64,000 bases of DNA from Hyphomicrobium sp. (GTDB lineage Bacteria; Pseudomonadota; Alphaproteobacteria; Rhizobiales; Hyphomicrobiaceae): the NCBI GenBank assembly GCA_002928735.1, contig PERL01000015.1, forward strand, positions 1 through 64,000, written 5' to 3'. The notes under the pieces are model-generated. The model saw only the letters and a program-made list of their open reading frames with translations, was not told the origin of the DNA and made no database searches. Each line of letters opens with the position of its first letter. The stretch's first letter is position 1. Below, piece by piece: positions 9,134 through 17,783 of this stretch. Position numbers and translations under genes: made by a program.

Positions 9134-10161
9134 TGTGCGTGTGACGTCGCGTTTGGCGGGACGGCTTCAATTTTGGCGCCGCCGCTGGCGGATGTTTCCT
9201 TGGCTCCCTGCGATGACAGATACGCGAAGAGATCGTCCACGTCTGAATTGGAGAGATTCAGATTGGGCATCTTGGCGCCGGGATATTTTTCATCGAGTTC
9301 GACCGTCAGGGGATCTTTTTCGGCCCGCATGCGATCGGGCTCGCGGAGAAAGCGGCGCAGCCACTCATGGTCGCGCCGGTCTAGAACGCCGGCGAGGTCC
9401 GGGCCCACGATGTCGCCGTGACCGATGCTATGGCAGCCGCCGCATGCCTTTGTAAAAAGAAAGCTGCCGGGCTTGTCGTGCAGCGAATAGTTCACGGGTA
9501 AGGCCGAAGTCTCGATGCGTTCGGGAATCGGCTTTATCCACGCCGGATCGAATTCTTGAATTGTTTCCGCAAGCACTTCGATGTTGGAAAAGGCGCTGTC
9601 GCGGCCCCAGCGGCCGATGCGGTCGTTGCCAATCATGATGTCATTGCGGTGTTCGGCTTTCACACTGCTGCGCTCGCCAAGCTTTGCGCGAATGACATCC
9701 ATGTGCTCGGGGTCGCCCGTGATGAAGGTCCAACCTGGGCCGGCGCGGTAGGTCTCGGCGTATTTTTTCAAGACGCCGGGGCTGTCGTTGAGCGGGTCGA
9801 TGGAAATCGAGAGAAAGAAGATGTCGCGGCCGACGCGCTCGCCGAGCATATCCTTCACCAAGGCGAGGCGTGACGTGACGAGCGGGCAGATATTGGAGCA
9901 GCTGGTATAGATGAAATTGACGACGACGATCTTGTTGCGAACGAGATCATCGTAGAAGCGCAGCGTGCGGCCGTCGTGGGTTTGGACGGGCACATTGGGG
10001 AAGAACGTTTCATCCCACGGGGTGCCGCCTGCAACAGGGGCGGTGGGAGTTGACAGCGCCGCGCGGTCGAGGAGGCCGAGTGGTGTTGTTCCCGTCGCGA
10101 TCGCGCCGGCGGATAGACCCGCCAGAGCCGCAGCTAGGAACACTCCGACAAACTTCAACAC
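9130..10161 (-). CDS. SCO1/SenC copper protein fused to cytochrome c
   Basis: This is a two-domain periplasmic protein of 343 residues. A signal peptide or anchor covers about residues 1-23. The SCO1/SenC thioredoxin-like domain follows, with the copper-binding CxxxC in TSCSNICP and a histidine in AEHRND that may be the third ligand. After residue 230 comes a class I cytochrome c domain with heme motif CGGCH and a likely axial methionine in KMPNLNLS. SCO proteins deliver copper to cytochrome oxidase or act as thiol reductases. The fused heme suggests electron exchange. The gene starts 15 bases downstream of the multicopper oxidase, so both are probably co-transcribed and serve copper handling together. 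The fused architecture is visible directly; the substrate is inferred. Confidence 0.88.
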   Translation of the reverse strand: MLKFVGVFLAAALAGLSAGAIATGTTPLGLLDRAALSTPTAPVAGGTPWDETFFPNVPVQTHDGRTLRFYDDLVRNKIVVVNFIYTSCSNICPLVTSRLALVKDMLGERVGRDIFFLSISIDPLNDSPGVLKKYAETYRAGPGWTFITGDPEHMDVIRAKLGERSSVKAEHRNDIMIGNDRIGRWGRDSAFSNIEVLAETIQEFDPAWIKPIPERIETSALPVNYSLHDKPGSFLFTKACGGCHSIGHGDIVGPDLAGVLDRRDHEWLRRFLREPDRMRAEKDPLTVELDEKYPGAKMPNLNLSNSDVDDLFAYLSSQGAKETSASGGAKIEAVPPNATSHAH

Positions 10162-10176
10162 GCGCCCTGCTCCCGG

Positions 10177-12471
10177 CTAGGTACTGCTCTTCTTGGGCCA
10201 GGCTTCAGGAAGTACATCCTGCTTCATGATGTAGGTGACGCCATCCGGGCCGGGGATCGGCGTGGGTATGATGCGGTACTGCGGGCTGTTGGGGTCGTCG
10301 GATAGCACCTGATAGCGCATGAGCATCGCGAAATCCTCGTGCACCGTGTTGTGGCAGTGGTTCACGTACGACCCGCCGAACTCGCCGAATGTGACCTGGA
10401 ATTTGACGGTGCCACCGGGTCGGAGACGCCATACATCCTTACGGACAAATTTTTCGGTTGCGGGAATAGCGTCGCCTCCGCGGTTGATCGTGATCCCTTC
10501 CTCGAAGTGGAGATGGATGGGATGATCCCAGCCGCCCCCTGTTGAGACGACCCAATGTTCGGTTTCGCCGGGTTTGGGGATGAGCAAGGAGATGCGATTG
10601 GCATTGAGCGAGTGGGTTGACTCGCCATCGACGCGGATGACCCAGGGCAGGAAATCCTTGTCCTCGCAGCTGGGAAGGCAATCCTTCGCGGCGTTGAGAG
10701 AGTCGTGCTTGAACTCGATCTCGCGCACTCGGGTCGGCGTAATCACCGGGATCTGCTCAGTCAGGACGGGGGGGACTTTGCTCCAATCCTTTTCTGACGC
10801 GAGGATCGTTGTGCCTGGTGCATCGACGCTTTGGACCGAACTCGAAACAACGAACTCCATGATGGCGCCGACGGCGGGATCATCCTTGTCGCCCTGGAGC
10901 GCTTCGTTGATGGAGAGCCGCTTGTCGGGCTTTTTGCCGTTTTTGTGCTTGAGCAGATTGACCAACCGGATCTTTGATCCGACGGGGAAGGCCGAGAAGT
11001 CGACGACGATGTCGTAACGCTCGCCTGTTCCTTGCTCGTCGAGCATGCTCAGAGTGATCGGGTTGACGACGAAGTTGCCGTCGTTGGCGATGAATTGGAA
11101 GGGGACGGCCTTCTTGGCGGAGGTGACGAGGGCCAACTGCACAAACCGCGACATACAGGCGTTATTCAAACGGAACCGATACTTGCGCGGCAGCACTTTC
11201 ATGAACGGCGCGTAGGCCATGTTCACGCACATGACGTCGCCGAGGAAGCCGTCCATATTGAAGATGTCGAAGAAGAGCTGGCCGTTTTGACGGTAGGCCA
11301 TGTCGTGGACAAACAGATAGACGTCGAAGTCGAGATTGCCGTAGTCGTGGACCCAGCCGCTGGGCAGGCAGTGGTTCACGCCATCCTGCAAGCGCTCGTT
11401 GCCGCGATCTGGGCCGCTGTAGACATTTACCGCGCCGAAGTGGCCTTTGTAGACATTCTCGGCGGTGTAGAAGAAGCGGTGGTCGTGGAACCAGAGAGTG
11501 CCCTGTAATTCGCGGAAGTCGCCGTCGACCGGGATCAGGCCCCCGTTTCCATCGGGACCGGACGCCTTGAGAAGGGCGGCGCCGCTGCGGTTGACGACCT
11601 TATGTTCGGGTTTGTCGGAGCGGGCGAGGGTCAGGCCCCAACGATAATCGTAGAATGTTCCTGGGTAGTGGTAGGCATTGCAGGCGCCGTCGCTCTCCGC
11701 GCCGTTGTGGGCGTTGTGGAAATGAGTCGACGCTTGGTTGATGCCAAAGCCGTTGTTTTCGCTCTTACTCGTCGGCAGGTTGTTATAGACGCGCATCGTG
11801 ACGGGTTCGCCGTAGCGAACCTTCAGCAACGGCGGGAGACCGCCGCGCGTGCCCTTGCCTGCGCCGAAGCTCCAGACGCTGTTGGCGTCTTGGGCTTCGA
11901 AATTGGGATGGAATTTTGTTCCGGGCGCGCACTGGCTGAGTGAGAGGATGTACCCCTTTTTGGGGAGATATTTGTCCCACTTTTGATGGGCGAAGTATTC
12001 TCCCGGGGGACGGCCTTCTATGGGGCCGACGCCCGTCATGGGATTGATCAAATCCGCCGGGATCTGCAATCCTGCTTCTTTGTGCATGGTGAAATCTGTG
12101 TGGTAGGAGAGCCGGCGCGCTGCGGGTTCGCCGAGATGAGTTGGCCACGGGACATTATTGAATTGGTCTGGCTTCAGAAGACTGTAGGGCTCGACGACGG
12201 GAAGCCGCGGCAGTTCCTGGGTGAATTTCTTGGCGCCAAAGAGCGGGCTGCGTGGAACCCCGGTGGGAACTTGCGCGTAGGCGCTTTTAACGAACGGGTT
12301 GAGGCCGTTTTTGGCTGCGAGAAAACCGCTTGATGTGAAAATGCCCCAGCGGATGAGTTCGCGGCGCGTGACGTCGCCGACCGATAGCGCCCTGACAATT
12401 TCGGCGCGGTTGTCTCGCGCCTTTTCTGCTTCCCAATGACGCCGCTTTGATTCTTTCTCGTCGATATACAT
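10177..12471 (-). CDS. Tat-exported multicopper oxidase
   Basis: This multicopper oxidase of about 764 residues is probably periplasmic. I chose the methionine at 12471 because a purine-rich GGGAG lies about ten bases upstream and it places the twin-arginine motif (TRRELIRWG, residues 35-43) in a normal export signal ending near SAYA|Q. Four copper-binding boxes are visible: HFHNAH, WFHDH, HPIHLH and the type 1/type 3 box HCH-x3-H-x4-M (HCHNTVHEDFAM). The protein is longer than laccase or CueO (about 500 residues) because of long inserts between the cupredoxin domains. Substrate could be a metal ion, a phenolic compound or another reductant. The SCO1-cytochrome c gene follows directly and may load copper or carry electrons. 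Confidence 0.9.
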   Translation of the reverse strand: MYIDEKESKRRHWEAEKARDNRAEIVRALSVGDVTRRELIRWGIFTSSGFLAAKNGLNPFVKSAYAQVPTGVPRSPLFGAKKFTQELPRLPVVEPYSLLKPDQFNNVPWPTHLGEPAARRLSYHTDFTMHKEAGLQIPADLINPMTGVGPIEGRPPGEYFAHQKWDKYLPKKGYILSLSQCAPGTKFHPNFEAQDANSVWSFGAGKGTRGGLPPLLKVRYGEPVTMRVYNNLPTSKSENNGFGINQASTHFHNAHNGAESDGACNAYHYPGTFYDYRWGLTLARSDKPEHKVVNRSGAALLKASGPDGNGGLIPVDGDFRELQGTLWFHDHRFFYTAENVYKGHFGAVNVYSGPDRGNERLQDGVNHCLPSGWVHDYGNLDFDVYLFVHDMAYRQNGQLFFDIFNMDGFLGDVMCVNMAYAPFMKVLPRKYRFRLNNACMSRFVQLALVTSAKKAVPFQFIANDGNFVVNPITLSMLDEQGTGERYDIVVDFSAFPVGSKIRLVNLLKHKNGKKPDKRLSINEALQGDKDDPAVGAIMEFVVSSSVQSVDAPGTTILASEKDWSKVPPVLTEQIPVITPTRVREIEFKHDSLNAAKDCLPSCEDKDFLPWVIRVDGESTHSLNANRISLLIPKPGETEHWVVSTGGGWDHPIHLHFEEGITINRGGDAIPATEKFVRKDVWRLRPGGTVKFQVTFGEFGGSYVNHCHNTVHEDFAMLMRYQVLSDDPNSPQYRIIPTPIPGPDGVTYIMKQDVLPEAWPKKSST

Positions 12472-12831
12472 CTTAGGCCGCTCCCGCCGAAGCCGGTGGA
12501 GAGGGGACGCGACGCTTCGAACGCCCGTTCGCAGCGTGTCGAAACGACGACCTGCGGTGACGGTGCGCAACGGCGCGATACCTCTTTCCCGTGGCTAAGA
12601 GAATTAACCGGACGTTAAAGATGAACTACGGACCAAGGTCCGATGTCCGTTAGGGACCTAAGGTCAAAAATCTGTGCAGGGTCAACATTGAGGGCCTGCG
12701 TTCGAACGACCGGTTGGTGTGCACAACCCCCCTTCTGATGCCGACGGGTCACGCCGCTTTCTCGACTCTGGTGCCCGAATCGATGCCGAGTTATCCGCGA
12801 AAGACCTTTGCGTACAGCTTGGTAAATATAG
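12472..12831. promoter_or_regulatory. Divergent intergenic region between oxidase and gspD
   Basis: This 360-base gap separates the divergent multicopper oxidase and gspD genes and must hold promoters for both. Two inverted repeats lie close together: CGGACC-AA-GGTCCG at 12629-12642 and GACCT-A-AGGTC at 12655-12665. They share a GACC/GGTC core and are spaced about two helical turns centre to centre, as for a dimeric repressor or activator pair. No gene was recognised here. Confidence 0.45.
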
Positions 12832-15264
12832 ATGCCTTCGCGGGTTCTGAGAGACGTTGTCTGTGTGCTGACGCGGCCGGTGCGGGCTGCGCAATCTTTG
12901 TTGCTTGGTGGCCTTGCGCTCGTTTTGGCGAGCTGCAGTCTGCCGATGGAGCAATTGAGCTTGCCGCAGCCGATTGGCGGCGGGCAGCCCACCGGATCGA
13001 TTGGGCGTCCGAACGGCACGCCATTGGGTCCGGCTGGGTCAGCGTCTGCCGGGCAGCCGCAGGTTTATCCCGGGCAGGCGAACTATGTGCGGCCGGGCGA
13101 GACGGCTGATCCTGGCAATGGTGTTGGTGGTGGCGGGGCTCAATTGGCGCCGGGGACGGGCCGGGACAATGCGGCTCCGTCGGCGAATGGCAGCCGGAGT
13201 GTCGGTGTCGAAACAGGCGATGGGGTCAGTCTTGATCTTGCCGGAGCGACGATCCCGGAAGCGGCTGCTACGGTTTTCAATGACCTCATGCGCGTGCCGT
13301 ACACCGTCAGCGATCGCGTTAAAGGCACGGTGACGCTGCAAACGGTGAAGCCTGTCAGCCGCGATGCGCTGCTGGAATTGTTCGAGACGGTACTGACGAC
13401 CAACGACGCGGCGCTCATCGTCGATAACGGCGTCTACCGGATTGTGACGCGCGATGAGGCGTTGGCTGCCGGTCAACCGGCAAAGCCGCGGATTGCCGGG
13501 CAGTTGCGGGGGCCGGGGGTCGGCACGGAAGTTGTTCCCCTGAAGTATGTTTCGGCCGCTGAGATGGAGCGGATTCTCAAGTCCGTGGCACCCAAGAGCA
13601 TGGTCGCGCGGGCTGACACCTCGCGCAATCTGCTCATTCTGACGGGCACGCGCTCGGAGCTGGAATCCATGACGGAGACGGTGCGCGTCTTCGACGTGGA
13701 TTGGATGCGCGGAATGTCGTTCGGTATCTTTCCCATCGAGACGTCCGATGTCGAGGCGATCGCGAAGGAACTCGACACGATCTTTGCCAATGACAGCGAC
13801 AGCCCGTCGAAGGGCATGGCGCGCTTTGTGCCCAATAAGCGGCTGAAGGCCATATTGGTGATCACGTCGCGGCCAGAATATCTGAAGAAGGCCGAGATTT
13901 GGTTGCAACGGATCGATCTGGCGGCTGAGGCGACGCAGCGGCGCGCGTACGTCTATCAGGTGCAATACCGGCCCGTGCAGGAGCTCGTGACGATCTTGCA
14001 GCGTCTTTATCCGGCGCCGGGGCCGCGCCGTGAGAGCGCGCCTGCTGCCGGTGTCGCTTCGACCGTTGCGAACCCGGGCAACGCGGCCAATCCGTCGACG
14101 CCGACGGGATCGATTACGTTGCCTGTGCGGTCTGGTGGCGGCGTGGCCCCACCGCTCGATGCGCCGGCCGAAGTGGTGACGCTGGGGACGCCGCCCGCAG
14201 CCGCTCCCGTCGCCAACGAACCGGCGCTAGCCGCAACCGCCGATGCTGCCGTCGATCCGCTTGCGGCAGGAGCGTCGAACGGGATAACGACGGGCAGCGT
14301 TTCGCAGAGTGTCCCCGACGATCGCGACAGCGGAATTTCTTTCGTGGCCGATGATGGCAACAACGCCATTGTTGTCTCGGCGACGCCGGGGGAATGGCGG
14401 CGTATCCGGCAGGTTCTGTCGGAAGTAGATCTCATGCCGCCCCAGGTGTTGATCGAGGCAACGATTGCCGAGGTTACGCTGACGGATGATCTGAAGTTCG
14501 GACTGCGCTGGTTTTTCGAGAAGGGTGGCAGCGAGTTCCGGCTGACGGACACTCTGGGTGGTGCGGCGCTGGGAGCGATTGCTCCGCAGTTCCCCGGTTT
14601 TGCCTACTTTCTCAATACGACGAACGCCAAGGTCGCACTCAACGCCCTGGCTGACATAACGAACGTGAACGTAGTGTCGTCGCCTTCGTTGATGGTGCTG
14701 AACAACAAGAAAGCCGTTTTGCAGATTGGCGATCAGGTGCCGATCGCGACGCAGCAGGCGGTGGCGTCCGACGAGGTGCTGGCACCGATCGTGAATGCCA
14801 TCTCGTTCCGCGAGACGGGCGTTTTGCTCACGATCATTCCGCGCGTTGCCGATGACGGGCGCATTCTGCTCGACATCGAGCAGGAGGTCAGCGACGCCAA
14901 GGCGACGACCACATCAGATATCGACAGTCCGACGATTGCGCAGCGGCGCATTAAGACCACCGTGACCGTTTCGAACGGCGGCAGTGTCGTTCTCGCGGGA
15001 CTTATGCAGGACCGGGCCACGCGTCAGCGTCAGCAAGTCCCGCTCGCCGGTGACATTCCGCTTCTCGGTAACCTTTTCAAGAACAAGGATGATGAGATCG
15101 CGCGGACTGAGCTGATGATTGCCATCACGCCGCATATCGTTAACGATGAGCGGCAGACGGGCGCGATCGCAGCGGAATTCCGCGACCGGCTCAACTTCAA
15201 CACGCGCCCGCAGCGGGAGACGCTTCCCGAGCATCGGGAGCAATTCGACAGGCTGGCACGATAG
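12832..15264 (+). CDS. gspD: Type II secretion secretin GspD
   Basis: This is the outer-membrane secretin of the T2SS, an 810-residue protein that oligomerises into the exit channel. The N-terminal signal ends in the lipobox LASC (Cys35), so it is probably a lipoprotein. A Gly/Pro-rich linker of about 90 residues is followed by an N0-like domain (VSLDLAGATIPEAA), N1-N2 domains (VPLKYVSAAEMERILK; FPIETSDVEAIAKEL) and an N3 domain interrupted by a 120-residue Ala/Pro-rich insert. The secretin core runs from about residue 530 (PQVLIEATIAEVTL) to VPLAGDIPLLGNLFK near 745. Stop and next start (gspK) are 25 bases apart. An alternative upstream start cannot be excluded, but this one gives the export signal directly. 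Confidence 0.94.
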   Translation: MPSRVLRDVVCVLTRPVRAAQSLLLGGLALVLASCSLPMEQLSLPQPIGGGQPTGSIGRPNGTPLGPAGSASAGQPQVYPGQANYVRPGETADPGNGVGGGGAQLAPGTGRDNAAPSANGSRSVGVETGDGVSLDLAGATIPEAAATVFNDLMRVPYTVSDRVKGTVTLQTVKPVSRDALLELFETVLTTNDAALIVDNGVYRIVTRDEALAAGQPAKPRIAGQLRGPGVGTEVVPLKYVSAAEMERILKSVAPKSMVARADTSRNLLILTGTRSELESMTETVRVFDVDWMRGMSFGIFPIETSDVEAIAKELDTIFANDSDSPSKGMARFVPNKRLKAILVITSRPEYLKKAEIWLQRIDLAAEATQRRAYVYQVQYRPVQELVTILQRLYPAPGPRRESAPAAGVASTVANPGNAANPSTPTGSITLPVRSGGGVAPPLDAPAEVVTLGTPPAAAPVANEPALAATADAAVDPLAAGASNGITTGSVSQSVPDDRDSGISFVADDGNNAIVVSATPGEWRRIRQVLSEVDLMPPQVLIEATIAEVTLTDDLKFGLRWFFEKGGSEFRLTDTLGGAALGAIAPQFPGFAYFLNTTNAKVALNALADITNVNVVSSPSLMVLNNKKAVLQIGDQVPIATQQAVASDEVLAPIVNAISFRETGVLLTIIPRVADDGRILLDIEQEVSDAKATTTSDIDSPTIAQRRIKTTVTVSNGGSVVLAGLMQDRATRQRQQVPLAGDIPLLGNLFKNKDDEIARTELMIAITPHIVNDERQTGAIAAEFRDRLNFNTRPQRETLPEHREQFDRLAR

Positions 15265-15289
15265 CCGGCCACTATTCGGGTCGCAGGTT

Positions 15290-16186
15290 ATGCGTTTGAT
15301 GCCGTCGAATGCGCGTGACGCCGACAATGGGTTCATCCTCATCTTTGCGATCGCCGTGTGTCTCTTGCTGGCGGTGATTGGTTTGATTGCCGGGCGGTCT
15401 GTGCAGTCGGCTTTGCGCGAAACACGTACCGCCGTCGATATTGCTCAGGCCCGCGCGCTCGCTGACGGAGGCGTCGCGCTGGGTGTGGCGCGGGTGCAGT
15501 CGGATGGCGATCTGGAGCCGGTGGTTTGTGGGCTCCCGAGGGCGGGTTTGGTTGCGGTTTCGATCACCGACGAGGCCGGCAAGGTGCCGCTAAACACCCA
15601 AAATCGCGCGCTTTTATTGGCCTTCTTTTCCGGTCTAGGAGCGTCGCGCGATGACGCGCAGACCGTGGTGGCGCGGATTTTCGACTATCGGGATGCCGAC
15701 GATGTGGCGCTATCCGGGGGCGCCGAGCGCGAGGCTTATGCGGCGGCGGGGCTCGCGTTTGGTCCCAAGAATGGAGACTTTGAGAGTGTTGCGGAGTTGG
15801 ATCGCGTATTGGGTCTTGCTCCAGCCATCCGAGATCGCGCGAAGCCCCATTTGACGACGGCCGTTGCGGCGGGTGGCGTGGATGCGGCGGCGGCCTCGGA
15901 TGTGCTTTTGCAGATTGTGGCAGCCGGCGCGGGGGCGGGCGGATTTACGGCTTCATTTGGTGATCGTCCGGATCTGCCGGCAGCTTTCTCGGCGAGGTCA
16001 ACGCGCACGTTTTATCGGATCCGAAGCATCGGCGTGGCTGAGAGTGCGCGATATGTGCGCGAGACCGTTATTGCGCGCCCGCGGCGGCCTGGCGAGACGT
16101 TGCGCTATATCAGCTGGATGCAGGGCGAATTGGATGCGAACGATGAGGCGCTTTTGGCACGCGGCGGTTCGGCACCGCCGTGCTGA
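15290..16186 (+). CDS. gspK: Type II secretion minor pseudopilin GspK
   Basis: This is the largest minor pseudopilin, which caps the pseudopilus tip with GspI and GspJ. The chosen ATG lies 25 bases after gspD and yields 298 residues with a prepilin-type leader (DADNG|FILIFAIAVCLLLAVIG). GspK typically lacks the glutamate at position 5, and here that position is isoleucine. The domain shows the GspK pattern DEAGKVPLNTQNRALLLAFF and ARIFDYRDADDVALSGGAE, matching the helical insert of the family. The hydrophobic helix spans residues about 15-36. Confidence 0.88.
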   Translation: MRLMPSNARDADNGFILIFAIAVCLLLAVIGLIAGRSVQSALRETRTAVDIAQARALADGGVALGVARVQSDGDLEPVVCGLPRAGLVAVSITDEAGKVPLNTQNRALLLAFFSGLGASRDDAQTVVARIFDYRDADDVALSGGAEREAYAAAGLAFGPKNGDFESVAELDRVLGLAPAIRDRAKPHLTTAVAAGGVDAAAASDVLLQIVAAGAGAGGFTASFGDRPDLPAAFSARSTRTFYRIRSIGVAESARYVRETVIARPRRPGETLRYISWMQGELDANDEALLARGGSAPPC

Positions 16187-16192
16187 GGTGAC

Positions 16193-16513
16193 CTACTTCA
16201 TCACTGGTATATCGCCGTAGTCTTCGACGATTGGGGCCTGGGAATGAGCATCGCGCTCGCGGCGCTGGCAGTAACGCTTGCCGTTGACTTCCCAATAGCA
16301 GTAGGCGCCACAATAGCGGCGGCCGCGATGGTAGTAGCAACCTCTGGCTTCCGGTGGCGGCAGTTCGACAGCGTAGGGCGGCGGCCGGCGATACTGGACT
16401 TCGGCAACTTGGGCATATGCCGCCGGGGTCAGCGCCACGGTAGCGGCCGTCGCCGCGAGAGCGAAGATCGCTACCCGGTCGGGCCTTCTCATGTGACGGA
16501 TGTTCACCGGCAT
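16193..16513 (-). CDS. Small secreted cysteine-rich protein of unknown function
   Basis: This is a 106-residue protein with a probable signal peptide (hydrophobic stretch IFALAATAATVALTPAAYA, cleavage after AYA). The mature part is rich in tyrosine, arginine and cysteine, with CYYHRGRRYCGAYCYW followed by RYCQRR. The clustered C and Y/H pattern resembles small exported proteins common in Hyphomicrobiales that carry no assigned function. It is convergent with gspK (six bases between stops) and lies inside the secretion locus on the opposite strand, so it could be a substrate or an unrelated insertion. The methionine at 16492 is an alternative start. Confidence 0.6.
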   Translation of the reverse strand: MPVNIRHMRRPDRVAIFALAATAATVALTPAAYAQVAEVQYRRPPPYAVELPPPEARGCYYHRGRRYCGAYCYWEVNGKRYCQRRERDAHSQAPIVEDYGDIPVMK

Positions 16514-16626
16514 GGCAGATTGTCCTGGGCCTTGCGCACGCGTTGCTGCAAAAGCCTTAGCGTGATTCGTATCGGTTCCGGTGCCGCGCCAGGGGTGCGG
16601 TCGTTGAGTTGGATGGTGTTTTCACC

Positions 16627-17205
16627 ATGTCCGTTCAGGGCTCATCACTGAATTTGGCTGTGCCGGCGGGTATGACCGCGGCGGTGTTGATCGCTGCGTA
16701 TGCAGGCATCGCCGTTCCGGCTTTTGCGTGGGGTGCGGCGCGGCCTGCCACGGAGATCGTGGCCGGCGCGGTTTTAGCGGCGGGGCTCATTGCCGGCAGC
16801 GTGATCGATCTGCGGACGTTGCGATTGCCCGATTGGGTTACCCTGCCATTGGCAGCGGCCGGGATCATTATTGCGCACGTGCTCGCTTGGGTCGACGGGC
16901 TGGAGCGTCTTCTGGCTGCGGTAACCGGGTTTGTCATCTTGGCGCTGGTGCGCGACGTGTATTTCCGATGGCGGCAGCGGCACGGCCTGGGCCTCGGCGA
17001 TGCGAAACTCCTGGCTGCCGCGGGGGCGTGGACGGGTTTGGCGGCGCTTCCCGCCGTGGTGTTGTGGGCTTGTGCGTTGGCTTTGGCGGCGGTGGCCGCG
17101 TGGGCATCCTCAGGTCAACGAGTGACTTCGGCGACGGCTATTCCGTTTGGGCCGTTTCTGGCGGCTGGAACATGGATTGTCTGGCTGTATGGGCCGCCGC
17201 TGTGA
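16627..17205 (+). CDS. Type IV prepilin peptidase, short form (GspO-like)
   Basis: This 192-residue integral membrane aspartic peptidase of the A24 family should cleave the leaders of GspG, H, I, J and K. Both catalytic aspartates are present: one in AGSVIDLRTLRLPDWV and one in the GLGLGDAKL motif. It lacks the N-terminal zinc and methyltransferase domain of classical GspO/PilD, so it resembles the short archaeal-like or CpaA-like peptidases. About six membrane helices can be read. The ATG at 16627 is preferred over an upstream in-frame TTG. It is followed by gspG after 89 bases. Confidence 0.85.
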   Translation: MSVQGSSLNLAVPAGMTAAVLIAAYAGIAVPAFAWGAARPATEIVAGAVLAAGLIAGSVIDLRTLRLPDWVTLPLAAAGIIIAHVLAWVDGLERLLAAVTGFVILALVRDVYFRWRQRHGLGLGDAKLLAAAGAWTGLAALPAVVLWACALALAAVAAWASSGQRVTSATAIPFGPFLAAGTWIVWLYGPPL

Positions 17206-17294
17206 AAGCATGCCGCCGGGTTCGGCTTGTTGCGGCGGCGGCGGAACGATAGGTATGAATGATCGACGCACGATCATGTCTTCGAGTGCCCTCA

Positions 17295-17759
17295 ATGTTT
17301 AAAGCCACTTCCTGGCCGATCCCACTCTTTCGTAAGCCGTTCGCGCGCCGGGGCCGGCGCGATGACGGTTTCACGCTCCTCGAATTGCTGGTGGTGCTGG
17401 GCATCATCGTCTTGATCGCGACCATCGCCGCGCCGCAGGTTCTGCGCTATCTCGGTGGCGCGCGCACGGAGACGGCGCGGGTGCAGATTAGTGCGCTTTA
17501 TACGGCGCTCGAACTCTATGCGCTCGACAATGGATCGTTTCCGCCGGACGAGGTGGGGCTGAAGGCGCTTGTGTCGGCTCCCGATGGTCAGGCGCGCTGG
17601 AAGGGGCCGTACATCAAGCGGGCGACGGGCATCGTCGATCCCTGGGGGCAGCCGTATCGCTACCGGCGTGTGGGACGGGGCGGACAGCCGGACGTCTATT
17701 CGCTGGGTCGCGACAATGCTCCGGGCGGGTCCGGCGAAGATCAGGATGTGTTGAACTGA
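17295..17759 (+). CDS. gspG: Type II secretion major pseudopilin GspG
   Basis: This is the main pseudopilus subunit, 154 residues from the ATG at 17295. The leader RDDG|FTLLELLVVLGIIVLIATIAAP has the processing site and Glu5. The periplasmic domain has the GspG pattern: ALYTALELYALDNGSFP, the GLKALV segment, GPYIKR, then DPWGQPYRY and the calcium-site loop near DVYSLGRDN. The leader is unusually long (about 25 residues). It is the last plus-strand gene of the secretion locus and converges with the ABC-F gene. Confidence 0.95.
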   Translation: MFKATSWPIPLFRKPFARRGRRDDGFTLLELLVVLGIIVLIATIAAPQVLRYLGGARTETARVQISALYTALELYALDNGSFPPDEVGLKALVSAPDGQARWKGPYIKRATGIVDPWGQPYRYRRVGRGGQPDVYSLGRDNAPGGSGEDQDVLN

Positions 17760-17783
17760 TGCTTGCGGCGCCGATGTTCGGCG

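Noticed and set aside
16193-16513. GspS-type pilotin for the secretin
   Set aside because: There is no lipobox and the Cys/Tyr-rich mature sequence does not resemble known pilotins.
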